Source of the DNA: an uncultured Haliea sp.
GTDB taxonomy: Bacteria > Pseudomonadota > Gammaproteobacteria > Pseudomonadales > Halieaceae
Reading direction: 5' to 3'
Length of the DNA: 64,000 nt
Assembly (NCBI GenBank): GCA_913062625.1
Contig: CAJXWP010000001.1
Span: 62,001-126,000, forward strand
In this document: piece after piece, positions 30,790 to 39,417 of the stretch
How positions within the stretch are numbered: the first letter of the stretch is position 1
Layout: each line of letters opens with the position of its first letter
Translations under genes and position numbers: made by a program
Notes under the pieces: generated by a model
Databases searched by the model: none
Told to the model about the DNA's origin: nothing
What the model saw: only the letters and a program-made list of their open reading frames with translations

Positions 30790-31265
30790 GAATCCCGCTC
30801 CACTTTATTCAACAAGGACGCCAGTCGCGCCTGCTCCTCAGCGCTCAATGAAGCGACACCGGCAGTCGTCGCCCTTGACTTCGAACGCAGCGTCAGCAGC
30901 AGCACTCCAAAGGCCGCCAACAACAGCAGCGCGGGGGCGAGCCAGAGGATTATAGACACGCCCCCAAAGCTGGGCCGATAGCGGACGAACTCTCCATAGC
31001 GCGCCACCATATGATCAAGAATCTCATCATCAGACTCACCCGCTTCCAATTGCTGATGCAATAGTTTGCGCAAATCTTGTGAAATGGGCGCATTGGAATC
31101 CGCGATATTCTGATTCTGGCACTTGGGGCAACGCAACTCCTGGGTCAAACTCTGGTAGCGCACTTCCAATTCGGGGTCACTAAAATCGTACGTTTCAATT
31201 AGGGCCAGGGCCGGAGCCGCAAACATCGCCACAGCAATAACAAGCAACAGCGACGTGCGATTCAT
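30786..31265 (-). CDS. ccmH: Cytochrome c maturation thiol-disulfide protein CcmH
   Basis: Membrane-anchored reductant that keeps apocytochrome CXXCH cysteines reduced for heme attachment. From ATG 31265 the product has 159 residues, with a signal peptide (MNRTSLLLVIAVAMFAAPALA), the redox motif LRCPKCQNQNIADS and a membrane segment (about 102-122). The N-terminal-only CcmH form pairs with a separate CcmI, as here. ATG 31265 overlaps the ccmG stop (ATGA); the longer in-frame start at 31322 lies inside ccmG and is rejected. Confidence 0.96.
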   Translation of the reverse strand: MNRTSLLLVIAVAMFAAPALALIETYDFSDPELEVRYQSLTQELRCPKCQNQNIADSNAPISQDLRKLLHQQLEAGESDDEILDHMVARYGEFVRYRPSFGGVSIILWLAPALLLLAAFGVLLLTLRSKSRATTAGVASLSAEEQARLASLLNKVERDS

Positions 31266-31804
31266 TGCGTGTCGTTCTCCTCTGTTAGAGTCTGGTACAG
31301 AGGCTCGAGCAGCGCGCTCCATACGCCCTCATCGACCACGCCAACGTGGCGATATCGAATCACACCTGTCGCATCAACGAGGTATGTTTCGGGTGCGCCG
31401 TAAACGCCCAAGTCAAGTCCCAGTGTTCCGTCACGATCCGCAATGTTAAACCTATAAGGATTTCCGAGTTCGTCCAACCAACGCTGGGCATCGGCATCGT
31501 TATCCTTATAGTTCAGGCCAAATAACGGAACCCCCTGTTGAGAAAGCTGATTCAAATAAGGATGTTCCACGCGACACGCGACACACCAGGTAGCCCAGAC
31601 ATTGACGAGTGAGACCTGACCTTCAAGGTCTGCCTGAGATAGCGGCCTGCTCTGACCTAAACCGGTCAGATTGAAGGCAGGGAAAGGTCGGTCAATCAGT
31701 GCTGAGGGCATTTCACTAGGATCAAGGCTCAGCCCTCGGAACAGCGTGATAGCCAGCATTGCAAATAGAATCAGCGGTAAAAAAAGCTTCAGTCTAGGCG
31801 CCAT
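31262..31804 (-). CDS. ccmG: Periplasmic thioredoxin CcmG (DsbE)
   Basis: Thiol-disulfide oxidoreductase of cytochrome c maturation. The 180-residue product has an N-terminal signal anchor (LKLFLPLILFAMLAITLFRG) and a thioredoxin fold with active site WATWCVACRVEHPYL and the conserved GVYGAPETYLVD loop with cis-Pro. It overlaps ccmF by 11 bases and ccmH by four. Confidence 0.96.
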   Translation of the reverse strand: MAPRLKLFLPLILFAMLAITLFRGLSLDPSEMPSALIDRPFPAFNLTGLGQSRPLSQADLEGQVSLVNVWATWCVACRVEHPYLNQLSQQGVPLFGLNYKDNDADAQRWLDELGNPYRFNIADRDGTLGLDLGVYGAPETYLVDATGVIRYRHVGVVDEGVWSALLEPLYQTLTEENDTQ

Positions 31805-33770
31805 GCAGAGCAGCCTCGTTACCCGCAGCCACTGGAGCGCGCTGGGTTCGATAGCGCTTATCTAATACCGACGTAAAAGCTCCCACAGCCATAAAGATTG
31901 CACCCAACCACATCCAGCGCACCAAGGGCTTGTAATGCAGACGCATAGCCCATGCGCCGTCACTGCCAATAGGCTCTCCCATCGCAACGTACAGATCTCT
32001 GAATAAGCCTGGATCAATAGCGGCTTCCGTCATCATTGACCCTGTGGCGAGGTAGCGCCGCTTCTGCGGCAACATGCTCGCCACAATGACGTTGTCACGT
32101 GACACTTCTAAGCGCGCCTCATCTGCTATAAAGTTTGGCCCACGCACCTGCGTTACTTCGACGAATCTAAATTCATAGCCCGCGAGCTCCTGCGTATCAC
32201 CGGGGCTCATTCTAAGATCGCGTTCAACCGAGTACTGACTGGTCGCGACAACGCCTGTTACACACGCCGCGAATCCGAGGTGCGCAATCAACATGCCACA
32301 GTAACCCGGTGTCAATCGGCGCAAACCGCGAGCGGGGCTTGAGGCATTACGCAACCGTCGCCACACGTCCTGCGCCAGTCCCAACACCAACCAAGAAGAC
32401 AACAATACCGCCAATGCAACCCAAATATTATAGGGCGCATGCAGCAATGGAAATGTAAATCCGCACACAATCGCAACCACGGCAGGAAGCATCAACTCTT
32501 TGCGCCAACGGGCAACGTCATCGCCTTTCCAACGCGACACTGGGCCAATCCCCATGAACGGCACCAGTAAGACCATCAACGGCACAAAAACAGCATTAAA
32601 ATACGGCGGCCCGACAGAGACCTTACCCATGCCTAGCCCGTCCACAATCAGCGGAAAGAGCGTGCCAAACAGCACCGTGAGAGTGGCCACTAAAAACACG
32701 ACGTTATTGCACAGCAAAAGGCTTTCTCTGGAGACCCAGGCGAAAGTAACCCTACTACTTACTGCCGGTGCCCGAACCGCGTAGAGCGTCAAAGAGCCGC
32801 CCACCACGAGTGCCAGGAATACCAGAATAAACATCCCCCTGGCAGGATCGGTGGCAAACGCGTGCACTGACGTCAACACACCAGAGCGCACCAAAAAAGT
32901 GCCAAGTAGACTCAGCGAAAAAGCAAAAATAGCCAGCAGCACAGTCCAACTTTTGAACAGACCGCGCTTATCCGTTGCTGCGAGTGAATGGATTAGCGCG
33001 GTGCCTGCTAGCCAGGGCATGAATGAAGCATTCTCGACCGGGTCCCAGAACCACCAACCACCCCAGCCTAGTTCATAATATGCCCACCAGCTTCCTAACA
33101 TAATGCCCAGACTGAGAAAGCCCCAAGCTATGTTAGTCCAGGGCCTTGACCAGCGCGCCCAGGATGCATCCAGCCTGCCGCCCAACAGCGCGGCAATAGC
33201 GAAAGCAAAAGCCACAGAAAACCCTACATAGCCCATGTAAAGCAGCGGTGGGTGAATAATCAGCCCGGGGTCCTGCAACAAGGGGTTCAGGTCGCCACCG
33301 TCGTCGGGTATGCCAGGCAAAAGACGGGCAAAAGGATTCGACGTCACCAAAGAGAAGGATAAAAAACCAACCCCAATAGCGCCCATAACCGACAAAACCC
33401 GCGACAACACCAGCAGCGGCAACTGCGGACTAAATAGCGCCACGGCGGCCGTCCACAATGCAAGAATCAGCGCCCACAACATGAGAGAGCCCTCGTGATT
33501 GCCCCACACCGCGGCGAACTTGTAGATCGGGGGCAACAGACTGTTACTGTGGGCCGCAACAAGCGCTACCGAAAAGTCATCCTGCAGAAATGCGCTGGCC
33601 AGGCAACCAAAGCTAATCCCTACAAAGACGAATATGCCTATAGCCAGCGTCGGCGCCAGCGACATGGCGACCGCATTGCCGCGCCAAGCGCCCCAAGCGG
33701 GCACAGTGGCGAGCATTAGCGTGAGACAAAACGCAATAATAAGGGCAAAATGCCCGATTTCAGGCATCAT
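31794..33770 (-). CDS. ccmF: Heme lyase subunit CcmF
   Basis: Large polytopic membrane protein that joins heme to apocytochrome c. The 658-residue product has about 15 membrane segments and the tryptophan-rich WWD domain WGGWWFWDPVENASFMPW, with conserved periplasmic His residues around it. Full family length. The start overlaps the ccmE stop (ATGA). Confidence 0.98.
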   Translation of the reverse strand: MMPEIGHFALIIAFCLTLMLATVPAWGAWRGNAVAMSLAPTLAIGIFVFVGISFGCLASAFLQDDFSVALVAAHSNSLLPPIYKFAAVWGNHEGSLMLWALILALWTAAVALFSPQLPLLVLSRVLSVMGAIGVGFLSFSLVTSNPFARLLPGIPDDGGDLNPLLQDPGLIIHPPLLYMGYVGFSVAFAFAIAALLGGRLDASWARWSRPWTNIAWGFLSLGIMLGSWWAYYELGWGGWWFWDPVENASFMPWLAGTALIHSLAATDKRGLFKSWTVLLAIFAFSLSLLGTFLVRSGVLTSVHAFATDPARGMFILVFLALVVGGSLTLYAVRAPAVSSRVTFAWVSRESLLLCNNVVFLVATLTVLFGTLFPLIVDGLGMGKVSVGPPYFNAVFVPLMVLLVPFMGIGPVSRWKGDDVARWRKELMLPAVVAIVCGFTFPLLHAPYNIWVALAVLLSSWLVLGLAQDVWRRLRNASSPARGLRRLTPGYCGMLIAHLGFAACVTGVVATSQYSVERDLRMSPGDTQELAGYEFRFVEVTQVRGPNFIADEARLEVSRDNVIVASMLPQKRRYLATGSMMTEAAIDPGLFRDLYVAMGEPIGSDGAWAMRLHYKPLVRWMWLGAIFMAVGAFTSVLDKRYRTQRAPVAAGNEAALHGA

Positions 33771-34216
33771 TTCGTTTTGCCTTTTTTGTCATAGCCAGAA
33801 TTTTCCAACGCATACGCAACCTCAGGGGGCATATAATTTTCATCGTGCTTGGCCAAAATTTCAGTTGCCTGCAGCACACCTTCGTCACTCAACACGCCGG
33901 AGGCGACGGCGCCCTGCCCCTCGCCAAAGAGATCTGGCAAGATACCGCTGTACACAACAGGGACCGAGGCTTGATAGTCAGTCAATGTAAAACTTATCGC
34001 CAAACTGTCGTCCGCACGCAGCAAACTGCCTTCTTCAACCATGCCACCTACCCGAATAGACTGACCGATTGGGGCCTCACCCGAAACAACCTCTGTGGGC
34101 GGGTAAAACAGGTTGATGTTGCCACGCAGGGCATAGGTGATCAGCCCGATCGCTGCGCTTGAAAACAGCGCCACAAACAGCACTAGATACAGTCTTTGTT
34201 TTCGCACCGGATGCAT
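33767..34216 (-). CDS. ccmE: Heme chaperone CcmE
   Basis: Periplasmic heme carrier that binds heme covalently through a His. The 149-residue product has an N-terminal anchor (LYLVLFVALFSSAAIGLITYAL), an OB-fold domain with GGMVEEGS, and the heme-binding segment AKHDENYMPPEV with the reactive His and the following Tyr. Its start overlaps the ccmD stop. Confidence 0.97.
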   Translation of the reverse strand: MHPVRKQRLYLVLFVALFSSAAIGLITYALRGNINLFYPPTEVVSGEAPIGQSIRVGGMVEEGSLLRADDSLAISFTLTDYQASVPVVYSGILPDLFGEGQGAVASGVLSDEGVLQATEILAKHDENYMPPEVAYALENSGYDKKGKTK

Positions 34217-34419
34217 TAGCGCTCTCCTTTTGCACCGCTATCAGACGCACTCTGGGCACGTTTAAGCTCGCCCGCTAACTGCCTCAGCACCCGACTGCGG
34301 CGCCGCATCGGCGCAATCAGCAAAGCCGTGATAACCACAATAGTAACCAGATAAGCGGGCCATACGTATATGCCGTGTCCATTCATCGTCAGCAACGCCT
34401 GAAAACTGTCGAAATACAT
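34216..34419 (-). CDS. ccmD: Heme exporter protein CcmD
   Basis: Small membrane protein needed for release of holo-CcmE from CcmABC. From ATG 34419 the product has 67 residues with one membrane helix (GIYVWPAYLVTIVVITALLIAP) followed by a basic cytoplasmic tail, the standard CcmD form (start MYFDSFQALLTMNGHG). The ATG shares a base with the ccmC stop (TGATG) and its stop shares a base with the ccmE start. The longer in-frame start at 34458 is inside ccmC and rejected. Confidence 0.93.
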   Translation of the reverse strand: MYFDSFQALLTMNGHGIYVWPAYLVTIVVITALLIAPMRRRSRVLRQLAGELKRAQSASDSGAKGER

Positions 34420-35165
34420 CAACGCTTGCCCTCTTTGGCTGCGATTTTTTTCACCCACTGGGTGCGCGATTCACGCTGCAGTAACTCAGCGCGCATGTTC
34501 ATCAATAAGCAGCAGGTGAACAGCGCATAAAACGCCGCGATCATCAGCAGCAATGGATATAACATGCTGGGATCTATGGTGGACTCGCCGGTAAACTTGA
34601 TTGAAGCGGGCTGATGCAGGCTGTACCACCAGTCTACCGATTTGTAAATAATAGGGATGTTGACCATACCCACCAAGCTCAGCACAGCACACGCTTTGCC
34701 GGCGGCTTCCTTGTTGTCGAAGGCCTCGTACAGCGCAATGACACCCAGATATAAAAATAGCAAAATTAACATAGAGGTTATCCGAGCATCCCAGACCCAC
34801 CAAGTGCCCCAGGTCGGCTTTCCCCAGACCGCCCCAGTGAATAACGCAATGAACGCCAAGGCGGCTCCGACCGGTGCAGCGGCTTTCATCACCACGTCCG
34901 CCATCTTGATCCGCCAGATCAGACTCACTGCGCCTGCAATTGCCATCACATAGTATCCCGCCAGCGCCACGACCGCTGCCGGAACATGGACATAAATAAT
35001 ACGGTAGCTATTGCCTTGACGAAAATCCGGCGCGGTAAATAACACGCCCCAAATCATCCCTCCCACTAATGCGATGAGTGTGATTGGAAGCAGCCAGCGC
35101 AGTACGACACCGGCGATTGCATACAGCCAAGGCGGCGAGCCAAGCTTATGAAAAAAGGTCCACAT
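34419..35165 (-). CDS. ccmC: Heme exporter/transfer protein CcmC
   Basis: Membrane protein that loads heme onto CcmE. The 248-residue product has six predicted membrane segments and the WWD motif WGTWWVWDARITSMLIL with flanking His residues (HVPAA, and a later HQPAS). It is 79 bases downstream of ccmB, the only real gap in the ccm operon. Confidence 0.97.
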   Translation of the reverse strand: MWTFFHKLGSPPWLYAIAGVVLRWLLPITLIALVGGMIWGVLFTAPDFRQGNSYRIIYVHVPAAVVALAGYYVMAIAGAVSLIWRIKMADVVMKAAAPVGAALAFIALFTGAVWGKPTWGTWWVWDARITSMLILLFLYLGVIALYEAFDNKEAAGKACAVLSLVGMVNIPIIYKSVDWWYSLHQPASIKFTGESTIDPSMLYPLLLMIAAFYALFTCCLLMNMRAELLQRESRTQWVKKIAAKEGKR

Positions 35166-35244
35166 ATTTGCCCCCCATTATAGCGTCCGCTCGTTACGGA
35201 ACAAACTAGCATTCAAAATCTGAGGGCACGTTGGCGCCGCGGTA

Positions 35245-35931
35245 TCAAGCATCTATGCTAATCCTCAATCCGGCGGCAATCGCCAGCGGCGCTAAAGCGA
35301 TGGCCAGGCTCAGCATCGCTCCCAGAATGGCCAGATAGGGGCCTGACGGTGCGCCTGTCACGGCGGCCTGTACCGCAGCACTGCCAAAAATCAGTACTGG
35401 CATGTACAGCGGCAAAATCAACAGAGAGATCAACATGCCGCCTCGCTTAAGTCCCACTGTGAGCGCGGCGCCAATACCGCCGAGCAGACTTAGCACAGCG
35501 GTGCCCAACAACAAACTGACCACGAGTGTGATCAACGCTGACCCGGGAAGGTTGAGCATTAAGGCAAATACAGGAGACAGCAGCGCCAACAGCAAGCCTG
35601 TGGTCAGCCAGTGGGCCGAGATATACGCCAGCGCTGATAGAAATAGAGGCTGCGGCGCCAAAATAAGCTGCTCCAAACTGCCGTCATCAAAATCACTGCG
35701 AAAAACCGCGTCAGAGGTCAAAAGGTTCGAAAGCAGTGCGGTAATCCACAGGACGCCAGGCGCGAAACTCGCCAGCTTATCAGGGGCCGGGCCTAAGCCA
35801 AGCGGGAACAAGACGATCACCATGGTGAAAAATAGCAGGGGATTAGCGATATCGATGGGGCGACGCATCGCCAATAACAACTGCCGGCGCAATAACAACA
35901 CACAGAATTGGCCTGTGTGAGGCGCACTCAT
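35245..35931 (-). CDS. ccmB: Heme exporter ABC permease CcmB
   Basis: Membrane subunit of the CcmAB transporter, which drives release of holo-CcmE. The 228-residue product has six hydrophobic segments and typical CcmB sequences (LLRRQLLLAMRRPIDIANPLLFF, and LLTSDAVFRSDFDDGSLEQL). The start overlaps the ccmA stop (ATGA). Confidence 0.96.
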   Translation of the reverse strand: MSAPHTGQFCVLLLRRQLLLAMRRPIDIANPLLFFTMVIVLFPLGLGPAPDKLASFAPGVLWITALLSNLLTSDAVFRSDFDDGSLEQLILAPQPLFLSALAYISAHWLTTGLLLALLSPVFALMLNLPGSALITLVVSLLLGTAVLSLLGGIGAALTVGLKRGGMLISLLILPLYMPVLIFGSAAVQAAVTGAPSGPYLAILGAMLSLAIALAPLAIAAGLRISIDA

Positions 35932-36545
35932 GCAATGACACCGTGGCGAAGACTAAGGGTGTGCACTTTGCATTTCACCTGCAGCGACTGGTGAGATGTC
36001 ATCACGACAGCGCCACCGCCATCAACATGCGATGCCAATAGCGACTGCGTTTCGTTCACGCCCTGTTGATCAATCGCGGTAAAGGGTTCATCCAACAGCC
36101 ATAGGCGCGCGCTGGACAGGAACAAACGAGCGAGATTGACGCGACGGTGCTGTCCCGCCGAAAGCGTATGGCTGGGGACATCCTCATAGCCACACAAACC
36201 TACCCGGCCGAGCGCAATATCGATTCGCTCATCACGGTACAGGCCTTCTCCACTCACGTGCCACTGAAGGTTCTCCCGAGGGCTCAACAGCGCCTTAACC
36301 GCAGGCTGATGACCTAAGTAAAGCGGCGTCACTGAACGCAGGACTTCGCCTTCAAATCCATATCGCGATAGCCCGCAAAGAATTCGCAGTAGGCTGGTCT
36401 TGCCCGCGCCGTTGGGCCCTTCGATATGCCACAGCTGCCCGCCATGCACTTCAACTGAAAGTTCACAAAATAGCTCTCGCCCGCCGCGCACCAGGCCTAG
36501 AGACTGGGCCGTCAACAATGGCGTGCCGGCAGCGCTCAATGACAC
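35928..36545 (-). CDS. ccmA: Heme exporter ATP-binding protein CcmA
   Basis: ABC ATPase partner of CcmB. The 205-residue product has Walker A GPNGAGKTSLLRI, the signature LSAGQHRRVNLAR and Walker B LWLLDEPFTAID. It is the first gene of the nine-gene ccm operon; its start touches the stop of ttcA (one shared base at 36545), so the operon may be transcribed from the ttcA promoter. Confidence 0.96.
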   Translation of the reverse strand: MSLSAAGTPLLTAQSLGLVRGGRELFCELSVEVHGGQLWHIEGPNGAGKTSLLRILCGLSRYGFEGEVLRSVTPLYLGHQPAVKALLSPRENLQWHVSGEGLYRDERIDIALGRVGLCGYEDVPSHTLSAGQHRRVNLARLFLSSARLWLLDEPFTAIDQQGVNETQSLLASHVDGGGAVVMTSHQSLQVKCKVHTLSLRHGVIA

Positions 36546-37387
36546 TAGAGGTTCACCATCTGGATACCCGGCACGTGCAAACTGGTATCACGCTCCACAC
36601 GAAGATGACTAAAATCAAACAACTTACTGTCACCCAATTGCGAGGGGGACACATTGCAAACACTTCGAAATATCGATTCAGTCCGCCCCGGATACTCTTT
36701 TTCCCACTGCGCCAACATCTGCTTAACCTGCACGCGCTGCAAATGCTCCTGCGAGCCACACAGGTTGCACGGGATGATGGGGAACTCCTTGAATCCAGCA
36801 TAGCGCTGCAGATCACTTTCTTTACAGTACGCCAGAGGCCGTATCACAACATTCTGCTTATCGTCGCTAAGCAACTTGGGCGGCATGGCCTTGAGTTTGC
36901 CGTTAAAAAACATATTCAAGAATAATGTCTCAACGACATCGTCGCGGTGATGCCCTAAGGCAATTTTTGTAGCGCCAATCTCCTGCGCAAAACCGTAAAG
37001 ACTGCCTCTGCGCAGTCGCGAACAAAGCCCACAAGTCGTTTTACCCGCTGGCACCAATTCTTTCACAATACTGTAGGTATCTTTTTCCAAGATATAATAC
37101 GGCACGCCTAGGTCAGACAGATAAGCAGGTAGGACTTCCTCTGGAAACCCCGGCTGCTTTTGATCCATATTCACCGCAATCAGTTCAAAGTCTACGGGTG
37201 CGCTCCGGCTTAGGCTGATCAAAACATCCAGCATGGCATAAGAGTCCTTGCCGCCGGAAACACACACCATGACCTTGTCACCCTGCTCGATCATATTGTA
37301 ATCAGCGATAGCCTTGCCGGCCTTGCTGCGCAAGCGCTTTTTCAGCTTGTCAAATTCGAATTTTTCTTTGCGGGACAGTTCGCGCAC
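36545..37387 (-). CDS. ttcA: tRNA 2-thiocytidine biosynthesis protein TtcA
   Basis: Thiolates cytidine-32 of certain tRNAs using ATP and an iron-sulfur cluster. The product has the PP-loop [13 protein letters not shown], the CSRLRRG segment with [23 protein letters not shown] and [10 protein letters not shown], giving the CXXC pairs of the family. The open frame runs to 37672, far beyond the family N-terminus; a GTG at 37387 gives [21 protein letters not shown], which begins where TtcA proteins begin (about 280 residues). No in-frame ATG lies close and the ribosome-binding site is weak, so the start is uncertain. Confidence 0.93.
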   Translation of the reverse strand: MRELSRKEKFEFDKLKKRLRSKAGKAIADYNMIEQGDKVMVCVSGGKDSYAMLDVLISLSRSAPVDFELIAVNMDQKQPGFPEEVLPAYLSDLGVPYYILEKDTYSIVKELVPAGKTTCGLCSRLRRGSLYGFAQEIGATKIALGHHRDDVVETLFLNMFFNGKLKAMPPKLLSDDKQNVVIRPLAYCKESDLQRYAGFKEFPIIPCNLCGSQEHLQRVQVKQMLAQWEKEYPGRTESIFRSVCNVSPSQLGDSKLFDFSHLRVERDTSLHVPGIQMVNL

Positions 37388-37722
37388 AGTGGTCGCCGTT
37401 AGTGCTTGATTTGCAGGACATTTTACGTGCTTGAGGTTGCTGGCGTCCAGCACTGACGGCGCCAATTTCACATTGCAGAGTGCACCCCTAATAAAAGCGT
37501 TGCAGATAACGGCAACCTGCTCGCCAAGCAAAGGCCGCGGCTGTGTGTGCGCTAGTCCCTCGCAACGGCTATCGCTCCAGAGCCGCGGCATGGTGCTTTT
37601 GAGGCTAGACGTGCCGAATAGTATCGTGTGGTTCACAGACGACCTTGTAATTTGCGCGCTTTGCCTCGACAATGTTCGCCGAAAAAATGGTTCGGCCCAC
37701 TTTTAGCAAGGATAATACTGTT

Positions 37723-38703
37723 ATGAAACAACCTGTTCGAGTGACTGTAACGGGGGCCGCAGGCCAGATTGGCTACGCCCTAGTCTTCCGCATTGCATCC
37801 GGCGCCATGTTGGGTGATGACCAACCGGTCATTCTGCAGCTTTTGGATATCGCTCCCGCCATGGAAGCCCTTGATGGCGTGAAGATGGAGCTAGAGGATT
37901 GTGCTTTTCCACTATTGGCGGGCACTGTCTGCACTGACGACCCCAATATTGGTTTTAAAGATACAGACTACGCATTGTTGGTCGGTGCTCGTCCACGCGG
38001 TCCAGGCATGGAACGAAAGGATTTACTCGAAGCCAATGCTGCAATCTTCTCCGTGCAGGGCAAAGCCATCAACGATCACGCCAGCAGAAATATTAAAGTA
38101 CTGGTTGTCGGCAACCCTGCCAATACCAATGCATTGATCACTCAGCGTAATGCGCCGGATATCGACCCCCGCAATTTCACGGCCATGACGCGCCTTGATC
38201 ACAATCGGGCGAAAACCCAAATCGCCCTGAAGACGGGTAAGACTGTCAACGATGTCACCAATATGACTATCTGGGGCAATCACTCCGCCACACAATATCC
38301 GGATCTATTCAATGCTAAAGTCAGCGGTGAATCCGCTATCGATCTGGTAGACCAGCAGTGGTATGAAGATGACTTCATCCCGACCGTCCAGCAGCGCGGT
38401 GCCGCCATTATTAAAGCCCGCGGTGCCTCTTCGGCCGCTTCTGCTGCAAACGCTGCCAGTGGTCATATGCGTTCTTGGGCGCTTGGCACAGAGGGTGATG
38501 ATTGGGTATCGATGGGCGTTCAGTCGGACGGATCATACGGGATTGCAGAAGGACTGATTTACTCTTTCCCCTGCCGCTGCACCGACGGCGAATGGCGAAT
38601 CGTGCCGGACGTCAAGGTGGGAGAGTTCAGTCGCGCCAAGATGTTAGCAACCGAGCAGGAGCTCACAGAAGAACGCGACGCAGTGCAGCATCTATTAACA
38701 TAG
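37723..38703 (+). CDS. mdh: Malate dehydrogenase
   Basis: NAD-dependent malate dehydrogenase of the TCA cycle, of the 326-residue type close to cytosolic/LDH-like malate dehydrogenases rather than the shorter E. coli type. Visible are the NAD motif [11 protein letters not shown], substrate loop [22 protein letters not shown], the catalytic Asp region [11 protein letters not shown] and His in [15 protein letters not shown] 37723 is preceded by AAGGA at 37708-37712; the in-frame ATG at 37672 adds an unrelated leader. A strong terminator follows. Divergent from ttcA. Confidence 0.96.
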   Translation: MKQPVRVTVTGAAGQIGYALVFRIASGAMLGDDQPVILQLLDIAPAMEALDGVKMELEDCAFPLLAGTVCTDDPNIGFKDTDYALLVGARPRGPGMERKDLLEANAAIFSVQGKAINDHASRNIKVLVVGNPANTNALITQRNAPDIDPRNFTAMTRLDHNRAKTQIALKTGKTVNDVTNMTIWGNHSATQYPDLFNAKVSGESAIDLVDQQWYEDDFIPTVQQRGAAIIKARGASSAASAANAASGHMRSWALGTEGDDWVSMGVQSDGSYGIAEGLIYSFPCRCTDGEWRIVPDVKVGEFSRAKMLATEQELTEERDAVQHLLT

Positions 38704-38722
38704 AGGTCGGCTGATAGCACTT

Positions 38723-38757
38723 GGGGGGTCTAGCAACACGACTCCGGCCCCCTCTTT
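38723..38757 (+). terminator. Intrinsic terminator after mdh
   Basis: GGGGGGTC and its partner with CCCCC form a G/C stem around a loop of about 15 bases (with an inner GTC/GAC pairing), followed by CTTTT. It lies 20 bases after the mdh stop. Confidence 0.6.
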
Positions 38758-38773
38758 TGAAGACGCCAGTACT

Positions 38774-39391
38774 ATGAATAAAACCGACACGTCAAAACGT
38801 TATCACCACGGCAACCTGAGAGAGGCTTTACTTGACACTGCCATCAAGCAGCTGCGCGAGGTAGGCGTAGAAAATCTCAGCCTGCGTGCACTCGCTCGGG
38901 CCGTGGGCGTGTCTCAAACCGCTCCTTATCGACATTTCGAGGATAAAAGCGAATTGCTGGCAGCAATGGCGACCAATGGCTATCGCGATCTCTTGCGCAC
39001 TCTGCGCGAGACTGGCGATGCCGCCGGCGACTGCCCCAAGGAACAGCTGTTCGCTTTCGCCCACGCCTACGTCGATTACGCGGCGCATAATCCACAGCTG
39101 TTTAAACTCATGTTTGGTCCTGCGGTGCAGCCTACTTCAAAATACCCGGACCTACGCAAGGCCAGTCGGGACACTCTGCAGCTGGTGCAAGATATTGTCC
39201 AGCGCGGCCTTGATCGCGACATTTTTCGTGACGTAGAGGGCGTCGCCTACATGACGAACGTCGCTTGGGCGAGTATCTATGGTTTGTCCACACTGCTGGT
39301 TGATGCCCCTGGGTTGTTTGAACGTCATATCGATCTGAAACGCCAGGTAGATCTAGGGGTTCAAGTTTTTCTGGATGGCATTGGCCGCTAA
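38774..39391 (+). CDS. TetR/AcrR family transcriptional regulator
   Basis: DNA-binding repressor-type regulator. The 205-residue product has the TetR helix-turn-helix at the N-terminus ([45 protein letters not shown]) and a C-terminal ligand-binding domain of the WHG type ([20 protein letters not shown]). It lies convergent with the ABC permease gene and just after mdh; its target and ligand are unknown. The ATG has no obvious ribosome-binding site. Confidence 0.88.
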   Translation: MNKTDTSKRYHHGNLREALLDTAIKQLREVGVENLSLRALARAVGVSQTAPYRHFEDKSELLAAMATNGYRDLLRTLRETGDAAGDCPKEQLFAFAHAYVDYAAHNPQLFKLMFGPAVQPTSKYPDLRKASRDTLQLVQDIVQRGLDRDIFRDVEGVAYMTNVAWASIYGLSTLLVDAPGLFERHIDLKRQVDLGVQVFLDGIGR

Positions 39392-39417
39392 GCTCTAACG
39401 ACCAACGCAATCAATCA

